NCBI GenBank assembly: GCA_030063045.1
Contig: JAQSEB010000178.1
Span: forward strand, 248,001-312,000
Source of the DNA: Pratylenchus scribneri
Lineage: Eukaryota > Nematoda > Chromadorea > Rhabditida > Pratylenchidae
DNA length: 64,000 bases
Direction of reading: 5' to 3'
Positions within the stretch are counted from its first letter, which is position 1. Every line of letters starts with the position of its first letter. Both the position numbers and the translations under genes were made by a program. The notes beneath the pieces were generated by a model, which saw nothing but the letters and a program-made list of their open reading frames with translations, did not search any database and had not been told where the DNA came from. This document shows, in pieces, positions 1 to 11,527 of this stretch.

Positions 1-2
1 CC

Positions 3-1415
3 GGCATTTTATTGGCAATTTTTTCTGCCAGTGATGCCGTTGGATTATGTGCATCAATTTTGCCCGCTTTTCTTGTGCCAATGCAAAAACAAATTTCATT
101 TTTGCAATGTTTCTGGTTTCAAGTTTTTCCTTTTTTTGCTGTTCAACATGCCTGTTTTTGTATGCTTTGCATTAGTATCGACCGATTCTTGATCGTTTGG
201 AAACCCATTTTGTATTTTAAAAATTTTTTGAATTTGAATTTAAATTCCCTTCTTTTTTATTTATCGCACTGTGCTCAATAAACGACCCATCAGATTGATT
301 TTTTCATTGAATCTTCTTTCAATTTCCTTTTGCGGCTGTTGGGCATTTTTGACATTTAAAAATTCAGAAAATTATAAAGAAATGTGAGTGCTAGAATAAT
401 TGTTCAAAATAACAGAATAAGGGAATATAGGAAAATAGGGTAGGAGAGATTCGGGTACCCGAACCGGAAATAGAAACGGAACCGAGGTCAGAGTGAGAAC
501 CGAGGATCAAAACCGACTGGTTCTTCTGTTCTTCCCTTTCACCTTGAGAGGCAATTTTTACTTTTTTACTAAAAATTTTACATGATAGGAGATAGGACCA
601 GTTTTGGTTAACGAAAATTTTTTTCTCTAATTTTTCGAACCTACATCAGAATTCGAAGCGGACAATTCGGTATAGAATCAACTCTGTTCTACTCTAGAAG
701 AAAATATGAATTATTAATAGCATTGGACGGTAAATTTTAAATAGAATCGGAACTATTAAAAAATGGTTTCCAATATTATCAATCATTTCACCTTAAAATT
801 AAATTCTAAACATATTTTTTTTAAATTTAATAGAAAACTTTATTGCAATCCTGGTGACATTTTACAAGGTGAAACATCAAAATGGTGGTATCGATACGAA
901 ACAATTTCGACAACAATTTTTTCCGTTGTATTCTATATTCTCATTTGGATTCGGCTAAAAATAAAATGTAGTAGTTTTGCATATTTAAATTTATTTGTGA
1001 TCATATGATTTTAGCGAATTCCACTTCTCAACATTTCCAAAATATCGCAGAAATAAGACGCATTATAAAATCATTGACCTTGATTATGGCTTTCATTTTC
1101 TTTTGTTTTTCCGGCGGAATGCTTTCAATCACCATTTTGTCGGCAATAATTAAAAATAATCCACAAATGTTGAATTTATGCGTGCAAATCTCGGTTCAAC
1201 TAATTATTTTGAATCAAGTTGTGACTGCGCCCATTCTCTATATTTGCAAGTTTGCATAAAAAACTATAGAAAAAATTCAAAAAAATATATATTTAAGCAG
1301 TGAATATCGCAATGCAATTAACAATGAATTACCACTTTTAAAATGGTTCACAAAAGAATCGAATCATTCGACAACGACGGTCATTCAAATTCAAACATCA
1401 ATGCTTCGACATTAA
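3..1415 (+). CDS. srsx-like seven-transmembrane receptor, 5' truncated
   Basis: This is a rhodopsin-like G-protein-coupled receptor of the nematode chemoreceptor type (srsx-like), predicted to sit in sensory-neuron membranes. The exons used are 3-211, 294-383, 834-967, 1015-1249 and 1298-1415, and all phases agree. Exon 1 holds TM2, TM3 and an IDRFLIVWKP motif, the equivalent of DRY. Exon 2 holds TM4. Exon 3 holds the extracellular-loop cysteine (LYC) and TM5. Exon 4 holds TM6 and TM7. The last exon is a short tail starting NSEYR, typical of these receptors. The gene is cut by the left window edge, so TM1 is missing. The donor of exon 1 is uncertain because the intron also reads open in another frame (YRTVLNKRPIRL). 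Intron 3 (384-833) is long and carries repeat-like sequence. The subfamily is inferred from motifs only. Confidence 0.72.
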
Positions 1416-2420
1416 AATTTTTGTGAAAAATTTGATTACATTTTGCTCATTTTTATCATCAATAAAATTTTATCGCTTTTAATATATTTAAAATATTATT
1501 TTTCTATTTTTTTGAAACAAAAAAAATTGTAAAACAAATAATTTGCTTTCAAAAATTCGAGTTTATTACACACGATGATATAAAATTTTTTATAAAAAAA
1601 ATAAAATTATAAGCTTGCCCCAATTGATGATTATTGTCTCTGGCTGGCATATGCTGTGGACAAGAGTGGAACGAAATCGGCTTAAACCGCCATTTGCAAA
1701 TTCCTTTTTCGTCGATTTCGGTTTCTCATATTTTTGGTTTTTTAGCAAAAATTCCCAATCATAAATTGTATACTATCGTTCGATACAAAAATAACGGCAA
1801 AAGTAAAAATTGATATCTCGCCAAAAATAATTTTAAAATGATAGGTAACACATTTCTAATTGTAAGTTCTAATTTTAGACACTGAGCATGAATCTAGGCA
1901 AAAAAATTAATGCAAAATGTTAAAATTATAATATTATAAAATTATATTCAGTATAAAAAGCTTTGTCGCCAACATTTTGGGGTATAATAAGGTTCCGGAT
2001 TAGGGTTAGGGGGTGGGAGTCCGAAAACTGCATCAGGAATTCACGCGTATAGATGAATATGGACATGGTTTGGTTTGAGGTTGAATTTGGTCACATGGTT
2101 AGCAGAGGGAGAAAACCGGTTTTGGACTTAGAATTTGACCCAATTTTTTAAATTTTCGTTCATAACTTTTTTGTGGATGGATATTTTAAGATGAAATATA
2201 GTTGTTGCCCATCTATGATATGGGGGCTTCAAAATGATATATATTTGTAATTCAATTAAATTGTAAATGAAAATTTTATTTCATTTTGGTTTAAAGAAAA
2301 GGTTAAACTATTTTAACTTAAAAAGAACCGAAGAAAAAAAGGACAAAATCTTTTTAATTTTTTGGATTTTTGGTATTCAAAATTTTCAATCTTGTGCATC
2401 ATTTTCCATTCTCATTCATT
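1416..2420. other. intergenic stretch without a gene
   Basis: The DNA here is AT-rich between the receptor stop and the convergent SET gene stop. I see no supported exon. It contains one copy of a dispersed repeat, listed separately. Confidence 0.5.
1974..2152. repeat. dispersed repeat, copy 1
   Basis: About 180 bp align base by base, with substitutions and small gaps, to 22196-22381. The shared landmarks in order are a 'ggtataRTAAGGTTC' start, a 'GGAGGTGGG'-like block, 'CAGGAATKCACGC', 'CATGRTTTGGTTTGA', and 'aaaaccggtttt ggacttagaattt'. No terminal repeats or target duplication were recognised. The second copy lies just upstream of the plus-strand secreted gene. Confidence 0.6.
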
Positions 2421-5400
2421 TTAAATAAGTCCATCAAATGCTGGGTATAATTTCAGGAAAAGACGCTTATCATTCAGGCCCTCTTTGATGGCACTCAGCA
2501 GTAAAGCCTCTTCGGCAATTTTGCGTGCTTCCGTCATTTTATTTTGAGCCTTGTAAACTTGGACCAAAAGGATGTGGATGGTCGGATGGAGAAAATATTT
2601 TTGTGGTGTTCCCTCCAAACTGGCCAATGCTTCAAGAAGAATTTTTTCCGCCTTCTGATATTGGTGTTTATGGAAATATATATAGCCAAGTAGAGACAGT
2701 GGACCATTCAAATGGAGTAGCAGAAATTGTTGCCCATTGTTGCCATCTTTGGTGGTGTATAATTTTTGGAGTTTAGAAACCAATTTTTCAAGTTGTTTTC
2801 CCAATTTGGCATTCAATGGATCGTCAATAATGGGGAGCCTGTGGAAATTTGTAAGGCATTAGATTGTTTGAAAATGAAAAATATTTATTAAATTATTGAC
2901 AAAATAATTAATTTACTTAAAATCTTTTCGAAAAATAAAATTTTTTAGGTCATTTAATTGACAATAATAAAATGTTTAAATTAAATTAGCCAGATTTTTA
3001 GCATTAAAAATAATTATTTTTAATACAAAGTTTTCGGCAGATAAATTTTTTTTGATAATATTAAATCATCCTTCAAAAATTCAATTTTTAATTTGGATTA
3101 TCAAAATTAAAATTTGAAATTTTTAAATTATTTTTATCTAAATAATACTTTATTTTTCGATATTCTTTCAGCAACTTTTCAATTTGTTTCTGACGTGGAT
3201 TTTGTGCATCTTTTTTGCACCAAATACAATCACAATCGATGCCCCATTTTGTGCTTAAAAAATCTTGACGTTCCTCGTAGTATTCTTCTGGTTCATTGTA
3301 ATAAATGGTCACCTCTTGGCCCTCTTCCATGTCCTCGACGGCATACATGAAAAGCACATCTCCACGGATTATATAACTTGTATTGGCTTAATCAAAAAAA
3401 TATTTGCATTTCAGTAATTGATAAAAAAAAAATAATTTTTGAAAAAATAAATTAGCAAAAATTTTTTGTCTAAGCTATATAATGTTATTAGTTATTTTGT
3501 TATATTTTAAATTGAAATTGATTTTACAAATTGTAATTTATCATTTTATTTTTTTATTTGAATACGTGCATTTTTATTATTTTTTTCTACAAAAAATCAA
3601 AATTTAAAAATTTTTAACGTAGAAATTTTATAAAAATAAAGAATAAGTAAAATCAAAAAATTCAGAAAATTACAATTAGCTAGAAGTGTATATTCACTTT
3701 TAAACAAAAGAAAAAAAACTAATACATTTCTATTATTCATTAAAAAAATTTATTCTTATTCATTCAGTCAGAAAAATTTGCACCAACAAAATGAAAATTG
3801 TGGAATTAAAAATTGAATTAATATTTTTGGTAAAACTATATATTACAGTCAAGTCTATTCCAAATGAGATAATATTATTTTGCCGAAAGAATTACATGGT
3901 TTTGCCGAAAAAATGCATGATTTTGCCGAAAGATCAGTTTTTTGATTAGAACTCTTTTGTGCTTTATCCTAGACCCCCAAACCATTTAGCATATTTGTAG
4001 AGCTCATCGAGACGCGCTGATTGATGTATAGTTTGTCTGGGTTTAAACCCAAACCAAAAAGTTTTAAACCAAAAACCTGAATATGGTTTAGACGGTTTAA
4101 TACCTTTAATTTTGGCCAAACCCCGACAATATATAGGTCAATCGATGCGTCTCGATGAGCTCTACAAATATGCTAAATGGTTTGGGGGTCTAGGATCAAG
4201 CACAAAAGAGTTATAATCAAAAAACTGTTCTTTCGGCAAAATAATGCATTTTTTCGGCAAAACCATTTAAATCTTTCGGCAAAATAATGCACACCCATTC
4301 CAAATGATTAATAAATGATTGTTATTTATTTATTACGAATTTTTCCATGCACACTGTTTTCAGTGCATACTGCATATTTATTTAAATAACGTTGCAGTAT
4401 AAAACATTTAATTTTATTCAAAAAATTGTAATTTTTTGTTTCTATTATAAATAGAATAATTTATTCATTATTACGTAAGCAAGCATGGTTGACAAATGAT
4501 TGCTGAATGAATAAGCCGCTGTACTTGCGTCGATCCTCCTTGTAGTCATACATGTCATCAAAATTGTAATTATTAAGCAAAAATATTCTCTGGATTCGTG
4601 CGGTGTCAATGATGCCCTCTTCAGGCATTTTCTCGTCGGAGCTTTTCGAATACAGGGTATAAAGTTCATTAGCAGTCTGCAATTTGATGCTTTTTTTATT
4701 TTCAGAAAATTTATTTTAAGAATGATTAATTTTTTGTACATTTTTTAGAGTCAGTGAATTACAAAAAAAAATATTAATAAATTTCATTTTTTATCGAATA
4801 AATTAATTAAATTTACCAAAAAATTTTCATTTTATTCACCAAAATGGTAAACTCTTTACAAATAATTTGTGGAATAAATAAAAAATACGTTATTAAAAAT
4901 TTGAGTTTCAATTTTTGGAATTTCGATGTTTTTTTTCAAAAATCATTTTTTCATTTTTCCGATTCCACCCATCTGTGCTGGCATTTTTAGCTTTGGAAGA
5001 AAGAGGTAAATTACAATTTTCATTCACCTGCGGATTATTCTTCAACTTTTGAATTGCATCAAAAATGCATCGGACCTGCGTGCTCATCAAAGCCTCTTCG
5101 CCGTCGGGGAAGGTGTTCACCAAGAACAAATGTGCCTCGGCCTTTCTATTGCTGGAATTATAGCAGTATCCTTTTGTGGCCATCAACAGTGTGCCTTTTT
5201 CCACTTTTCTTGTTGTGACCATCCCACGACCTAAACTCAATTTAATTTAATAAATTAATTTATGATAAATATCAAATTCATTTCCGGTTTGTAGCCTTTC
5301 TCTTCTGAAATAAATTCTGAACTAATATTTAAATTTTTTGCCATTGTTAAAAATATATATTTTGAAAAAGTTTTAAAAAATTATTTTAATATATTAAAAA

Positions 5401-7843
5401 AAATTATTTTACAAAAATTAAAAAAATGTAAAAAATTGAAAAAAAAATGGAATTTTTTCTAAAAATTAGTCAAAGGTAAAAGGAAAATATGGATGTGAAA
5501 AAATTATTTTTTTTTAAATTTCAAAAATTGTTTTAAATGGTTTTTCGAGTATTACATTTCCTCACCTTTATTAGGTATTTGCGTTATTTTAATTGGGCCT
5601 ATGTAATCGGCAACATCCAAATGGAATTGATCCCGATCAATATAATTATTGTAGAGGCCGTATAAATCATATTCACCAGTTTTGGATTCCATTAATCTTT
5701 TCTCAATCTTTTTCAACCATTCTTCCAAATTATCGTCACTTTCCGATGGAAATTCATTTTGAATTGTTTGGAAATGGCCTTGTGCCTCTTCCCATAGACG
5801 TTGTCCGTATGCAGCCCTTCCTTTTCTGTTTTGAGTAAACAGAAGATTTAAAAAATTAATTTTCAATTTTAATAAAAAAATTTTTTAAATAATTGAAAAT
5901 TAATTTTCAAATTTCAATTTCATTAAAAATTTTGATTTATTTTTGTCAATTTTTTGTCTATCCTAAAATTGTCCACACTTATTTAGTCCGTTGGCCAATA
6001 ACTTAACAATCTTTCAACATATAAATAAATATTTATACAATTGTGTTCACATTTTCTATTAGGCATTTTGATATCAAAATAATTGATATCTAAGCTAAAC
6101 AATGGTATCAAATTTGTTTCAGGTTGAAGTTGAGACTGATATGCAATTGAAATAAATTTACTATAAAACCCATTACAATAATTTTTGTTAAATTAAAAAT
6201 TAAATTTCAAAAAGTGCAATAAAACTTACATTATGAGCGCACTTTTTCGATTTATTGGATGGGCCTTATCAGCAAATAAATTTGCCTCATAAAAACGATC
6301 TAAATGAAGCAAAGTGGATGCCTTTTCCAAATGAATATCCACATTCGGTAGATCGCCCACATTCAATTTCATTTTCAATGCAATGTAACGGTCAAAGAAC
6401 ATAATTGCTTCTTTAAAAATATATTAATTATTTATTAATATTTTAAATGACTAAATGTTATAAAATTCATTCTTTTTCGAAATTAATTTTTCATACAAAT
6501 TTGACCTTTATAATTCTGAAAATGAAATTAAAATTATGCTATGAAATGTAAATGTAACGTCATGGAAGCTATCTTTAGTTGGTCATAAATTATTTAAAAA
6601 ATGCTTCAAAAAATTTGCATCATAAAAATCTGACTAATTAATATTTACTGTGACCATAAAATTTGACTAAATAATTTCTTTTTTTATTATCTAATTTATT
6701 TTTATTATATTTCTTTTTTTAATATATATATAAAGTTAAATTTTTAGATTACATTTATTGAAAAAATAAAATCAATGAAGATAGAAGGAAATAAATTCGA
6801 AAAAGTAAATCTGATTCATTTAAAAAATTATTTACCAAATTTATAAAAATTAATTACCTTCAAATTTTCCATCTTTTTGCAGTTGCTTCGCCTCATCCCA
6901 CAGTGATTGCAATGACTTTTCCTCATTTTTATACCACTTTTCGGCTCCAAGCCGTTCCAATTGTTCCCGATCCGTGCAGGGAACTACCAAAATGTCGGAG
7001 GGTGATTCCACACGGATTAGCGATATCTTTTGAATATTTCGATTCTCTTTCCCTTCTTCTCCATTCCCATTAGGGATAAAATATTTCAAATATGGTTCCT
7101 TTATAACAATGATGGCACCCGCCCGCATCCATGGTTCCACGACAAAATTGTACAATTCCAATTGCTCAATTGAACCATCGAAATCCGCAATCAGTAAATT
7201 GATTGCTGTGAACCCGTTGAGTATAGTGCGCTGATGCTCTCCGTGGCCATGTGCAATTCTGGGATTTTTGAGTAGACGACAAACCAGAAAATGGCCTTCA
7301 TGCCATTTTGGAACATGCATCCTATTTAGGCGGATTGGCTTAAGCCGATCCAATGTTAGATGTTTGCTGGAGTGGCCTTGTCCTATAATTTTGAAATTTA
7401 AATATTTTTCTTTTTGGCACAGACATTAATTTTCTACATTAATTTTTTGTAAAAAATGTTATATTTTATTTTGAGCATTTAAAAAATAAATTATTTTTAA
7501 TTAGATTACTTTAATGAGAAACAATAAAATATTTTATCGCAAAAATTTAAGTAACAAATATAATAAAATTTTTACTTTTTTATTGTTTTAATTAATTTTA
7601 TTTAAATTGTATTTAATTCTAGTCGTATTTTTATTAAAAATTTATAATTCTATTTAATATTTTTCAGACCTGTAATCGACAATTCATTTTCCCATAATAG
7701 ATTTTCATAATTTAATTTTTCATTTTCCAAATGTAATTTTTTGGACCAAGGCAATGGATGTTGATTATTATTTAGCTCAATGTTCGCCTTAACTTTCGCA
7801 ATTTCATTCTCAACAATTTTTTCTGCTTCAACCTTTGGAATTT
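2421..7843 (-). CDS. TPR/SET-domain protein lysine methyltransferase, 5' end unresolved
   Basis: The exons on the minus strand are 7670-7843, 6858-7382, 6230-6410, 5566-5825, 5028-5230, 4475-4676, 3149-3386 and 2421-2838. Every junction is in phase and they give about 733 residues. The N-terminal region (roughly residues 60-230) has the LxLNRMHVPKWHEGHFL segment and following beta-rich region seen in TPR-SET proteins. A helical TPR-like region follows. The SET domain starts at GRGMVTTRKVEKG, carries NHACLPNTSY across the 4475/3386 junction (the S-adenosylmethionine-binding NHxCxPN motif), and ends with YYNEP plus a CxCxxC post-SET zinc site. The C-terminal 140 residues hold further TPR-like helices (GYIYFHKHQYQKAEKIL). 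The likely role is protein lysine methylation; the substrate is unknown. The first exon starts with two bases of a split codon, so at least one 5' exon lies above 7850 and I could not place it. The intron at 3387-4474 holds a foldback transposon. Confidence 0.82.
3868..4296. mobile_element. foldback MITE in the SET gene intron, 11-bp duplication
   Basis: This 429-bp element has inverted terminal regions built on ATTATTTTGCCGAAAG and internal arms repeating TTTTGCCGAAA and GAGCTCTACAAATATGC. It is flanked on both sides by ATTCCAAATGA (3857-3867 and 4297-4307), an 11-bp direct duplication. The duplication length fits Mutator-like elements (9-11 bp) better than hAT (8 bp). No coding capacity was seen. 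The core phrase around 4150 resembles the element at 59.9-60.4 kb. Confidence 0.75.
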
Positions 7844-8501
7844 CTATAATTTAATTTCAAAATTTAAATAAGTTAATTTTTAATTATAAGCATCAGCCCG
7901 AGGACAATCAAATGGGAGGGACAAACATTCATAAATAAATCATAACTTGGGACTTTCTTTTATTTTTATTTTCCATCCAATTTTGATTTTATATTTTCTA
8001 TATATATGTCCACAAATTCAATCAGTGTTAAATTGATTTTATCAGCTAGAACCTAAGTCCAATTTAAATTATTCGTTTTTAGCCATTTAGCATTTTTAAG
8101 ATTGAAAAATTTGACAAGAATTAAAATTACTCAACTAAATTGAACATGCCGAATCAAATTAGCCGTAAATTAAACTTTTTGATACATAAAAATTTATTAT
8201 AGCCATTGATCAAAAATTGTAATATTAGTCATTATCATTATTACTATTTTTGGTCAATGCAAATTAGAATTGGCCTAAAATGAATAGGCTAAAATCTAAT
8301 AAGAGAAAAAAGAAAATTTTTACTGTCAAATGATAAAACATTCCGATGCCTCAAATTTGCTATAATTTAGTTTTTTTTTATCTTAGAAATCAATTATTCT
8401 TAGTTTTCACTAACTAAAAAAGCAAGTTTTAAGGTAGTTTTTTCCGATATCGTCTCCCCGAATTGGTTACTTCCTAGTTATGTTATGGGCAAAAAGAACC
8501 A
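7844..8501. other. gap expected to hold the SET gene 5' exon
   Basis: This is AT-rich sequence between the most upstream SET exon found and the small secreted gene. A short minus-strand reading frame begins MNVCPSHLIVLGLM near 7930, but no good donor links it in phase. It is therefore left as unannotated sequence. Confidence 0.35.
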
Positions 8502-8774
8502 CTAAAAGTAACTATTCAATTGTCCTTTGCTGTTCAAATAAAAATTTATTGTACTTGGTTCGAACAAGGGATAATGACCAAGTTTGATTGGACCATTCTT
8601 GTAATGCTCATCATTTTTATTATCCACTTTTGTCCCTTTTGAAGAAGACGGAGAAGAAGCCCCGGTCCCGGTATCGGAAGTTCTTTTTAAATCTGATGCC
8701 GATGATGGTGGTAATCCCGCCGGCTCAATATAGTTGGGAATTAGGCAAAAAATAAAAACTATTTGAAGGAACAT
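8502..8774 (-). CDS. small secreted protein, unknown function
   Basis: This is a single-exon reading frame of 90 residues. It begins with a hydrophobic signal peptide (MFLQIVFIFCLIPNYIEPAG). The rest is Ser/Thr/Lys-rich and low in complexity, then ends YFPLFEP-like and LNSKGQLNSYF with no cysteines after the signal. It shares no motif with the secreted cluster starting 2.7 kb away. A secreted or gland-produced peptide is the simplest reading. I do not recognise a family, and the frame is short enough that it could be chance. Confidence 0.45.
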   Translation of the reverse strand: MFLQIVFIFCLIPNYIEPAGLPPSSASDLKRTSDTGTGASSPSSSKGTKVDNKNDEHYKNGPIKLGHYPLFEPSTINFYLNSKGQLNSYF

Positions 8775-9255
8775 ATTCGGACGAAAAATTTATTTTTCAA
8801 TGGAATAATAAGGGTGAAAATGAATGGTTTTGCCTTGAAATGAATCTGTATTTAAAGAGCCAAAGGCGAATTTAAAGTATTTATGGAAATTTGGAAATGT
8901 AGGGCGAATTCGCCAAGATATCGGCGACGTATGCGGAATGATGATGAAAGGGAAAAGACGAATTTTTGGCTGTGAATTTATTATAAAATATGGTAAATAC
9001 TAAATATGCCATGGCATTGATCGGGTGTGATTTGGATTTTGGAATTGATTGGGAGAAGGGAATTTGATGGCTCACTGCAGAGAGAAGGGAACCGGGTTAT
9101 GTAGCTGTGGCACTAAAAACGAGACCATTTTATTCTATCAAATGATCTACTTTGGCCCTTTTGTTTTGAATGAACTGCAGCCCGTGGCCGTGTCCAATCA
9201 TATGAAGGGAAGGTTTGGGTTTCATACCGAAATGACGGGGGAGAAATCAGGTGGA

Positions 9256-9562
9256 ATGAAGATGATAAAAATGGGTGGAGGGCCATGGCCAAAAGGCCCC
9301 AAAAATTGGATGGAGGTATGGCCATGGCCAAATTCGGATTTAAGGATGGTCATGGCCAAGAGGCCCAAAAACGAGTGGAGGGTCGGCCATAACCAAAATT
9401 CCCAAAATGAAAGATAAGGAATGGCCAAATATGGGGAGAGTGAATTGTAGTTTGAAAAAAGCCTTTGAATCTGCAGGTATTGATTTTTGTTTACCAAAAA
9501 GAAATGCGCTTTTTATAGAATATCGGAATGAAATCAAAAAGGAGTCAAGCGGATTCTGAGCA
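9256..9562 (+). repeat. degenerate paralogous segment, copy 1 (interrupted by MITE)
   Basis: This segment starts with degenerate direct repeats of about 45 bp built on 'atggccaaaaggcccaaaaatNNagtggaggt'. It continues into sequence that reads GRVNC-LKKAFESAGIDF-LPKRNA in frame. The whole block matches 14578-14905 closely. Its right end is split by the MITE at 9571-10185; the match to 14870-14900 resumes at 10186 ('aataaagtttt'). It looks like a decayed gene or repeat fragment rather than a live gene. Confidence 0.55.
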
Positions 9563-9570
9563 AATTAATC

Positions 9571-10185
9571 GGTAATATTGTCGTTCGTACCCCCCTTTGT
9601 TTTCCAAAAAAAATTTTTTAATTTTATTTTTGGGTGAAAACAAGTATTCAGGGGTTTTTGATGATGGGGAATACGAATCTGGCATTAGTTTTTCATTAGC
9701 TGTACTGGATAAACCGGTATCGGTTCACAAACCGGTTTCGAAAAATCGAACTTTAGTATTTTGGGTCATATTATATATCATTCGACGTGTATTGATGAGC
9801 TGATCATGAATCTGTAATCGGTTCGCACAAAATCAAAAACTAAAAAAGTTATGGCCATTTAAAATTTCATAAGATGTTTAGATGTCTCAGTTGACTAAAA
9901 TGGCCATAACTTTTTTAGTTTTTGATTTTCTGCGAAACCGATTACAGATTCATGATCAGCTCATCAATACACGTCGAATGATATATAATATGACCTAAAA
10001 TGCCAAAGTTCGATTTTTCGAAACCGGTTTGTGAACCGATACCGGTTTATCCAGTACAGCTAATGAAAAACTAATGCCAGATTCGTATTCCCCATCATCA
10101 AAAACCTCTAAATACTTGTTTTCACCCAAAAATAAAATAAAAAATTTTTTTTGGAAAAAGGGGGGGTACGAACGACAATATTACC
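9571..10185. mobile_element. hAT-like foldback MITE (family A), 8-bp duplication
   Basis: This 615-bp element is almost a perfect palindrome. Its ends begin GGTAATATTGTCGTTCGTAC on each strand. AATTAATC is present on both sides (9563-9570 and 10186-10193), a perfect 8-bp target duplication as made by hAT transposases. The paralogous segment at 14850-14890 lacks the insertion and serves as an approximate empty site. Open frames inside are mirror images of each other and not genes. Confidence 0.88.
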
Positions 10186-10193
10186 AATTAATC

Positions 10194-11527
10194 AAATAAA
10201 GTTTTCAAAAATAACGAGAGATTAAAGGATCTTTTATGGAACATCAAATCATCATCAGGATTAGTATAATCCAATAGAAATTGGAATAGGAAAAATTATT
10301 TTCATATATATGTACTGAGTGCTCACTGCGCAATATTTATATTGAATAGCTCTAATACTAATTCCTTATTTCTTTTCTAATTTTAGTACTTATCCCATTT
10401 ACATCTCCTTTTTATGAGAAAAAAAATCAAACTTAAAAAATGATTTTAAAAATTTCAAAATCAAATAAGTCATATATATATTGGTGATCGAAGACAGCTG
10501 TGATCAGATCACCATAATTTAGTCAGAAAATGTCCATATTGTTTTGTTAATCGAGGACAGTTGTGATTGATTTGATCAGGGAAATTTGGGAATGATCAAA
10601 ACTTTTTGGCCTAAAATTCCAATTTAGGATGAAATACAGGGAATTAGACATAAGCGGATAATTGCAATTTTTTAATATTTTTCAACATATAGTTTTTAGG
10701 TTAAAACCAGGATTTATACATTTCAAAATTGCCATTTTTTCTAGTCTTTTTGTAATAAAATATGATTTGTCACCTTTGATTTTTATATCCCAAACATGAA
10801 ATAAAACAATTTTAAAAAAGAAGACAATTCGAAAATGTTTACTTTTAAATATAAAAGAAAATCCAATTATATTTTAAAATTTATCCACACTTTCCATAGT
10901 TTTTGAAAGGTTCCATCATCGAGAATGCTCCTTTTCCCTTTCTTCACTAATCAAAAATTTCAAATATTTTAGAAATATTTATAGTCAAATTGTTTTCATC
11001 ATTATAGTACATTATAAATGTTTCCAAAATTTCCAAATATTTGAGAGCAGCAAACATTATATGATTCCTCGTAAATCCCATTATCCTAAATTAATTAAAC
11101 TTTTTAAATATAATAATATTTATTTTTAATTCATCAAAAAATGAATGGTATTAATCAATTAAAAAATTAAAAAAAAAAATAATTTGATTTAAGTATTTTT
11201 AAATAAAATTTTTCGGAATGCCTTAACGGGGCTTATCATTGAATAATATCTGAATATTTTGTATTGTACAAATATTATTTATAAAATAATTAAATCAGTG
11301 TATTATATCCTCTTTTTATTGCATTTTTATATAGGTATAATCAAGAAAAAAAGAATCTATTTTTGATATTTGTTGAGAAAAATTTTTTTTGGTAAATGAA
11401 ATGTGGTGCCCTATGTTAGCGCCCTAATTTAGGCTAGCGCCCATTTGTCCGGTGGCGCCCAATTCCGGGACCCTATTGTATAATCTTATTCTGCCGATTT
11501 TGTTTAAATTTAAATAAAAAAATAAAA
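10194..11527. other. intergenic stretch without a gene
   Basis: This is AT-rich sequence downstream of the secreted family member ending at 11528. A weak duplicated phrase (gatcgaagacagctgtgat / aatcgaggacagttgtgat, 10485-10570) is the only structure I noticed. Confidence 0.45.

Noticed and set aside
1620..1740. GC-richer patch after the srsx gene
   Set aside because: No frame continues beyond about 30 codons and no splice partner was seen.
9584..10160. Mirror-image open frames reading around PVSVHKPVSKNRTLV
   Set aside because: They occur in both arms of the palindromic MITE and in its second copy, so they are by-products of the repeat and not genes.
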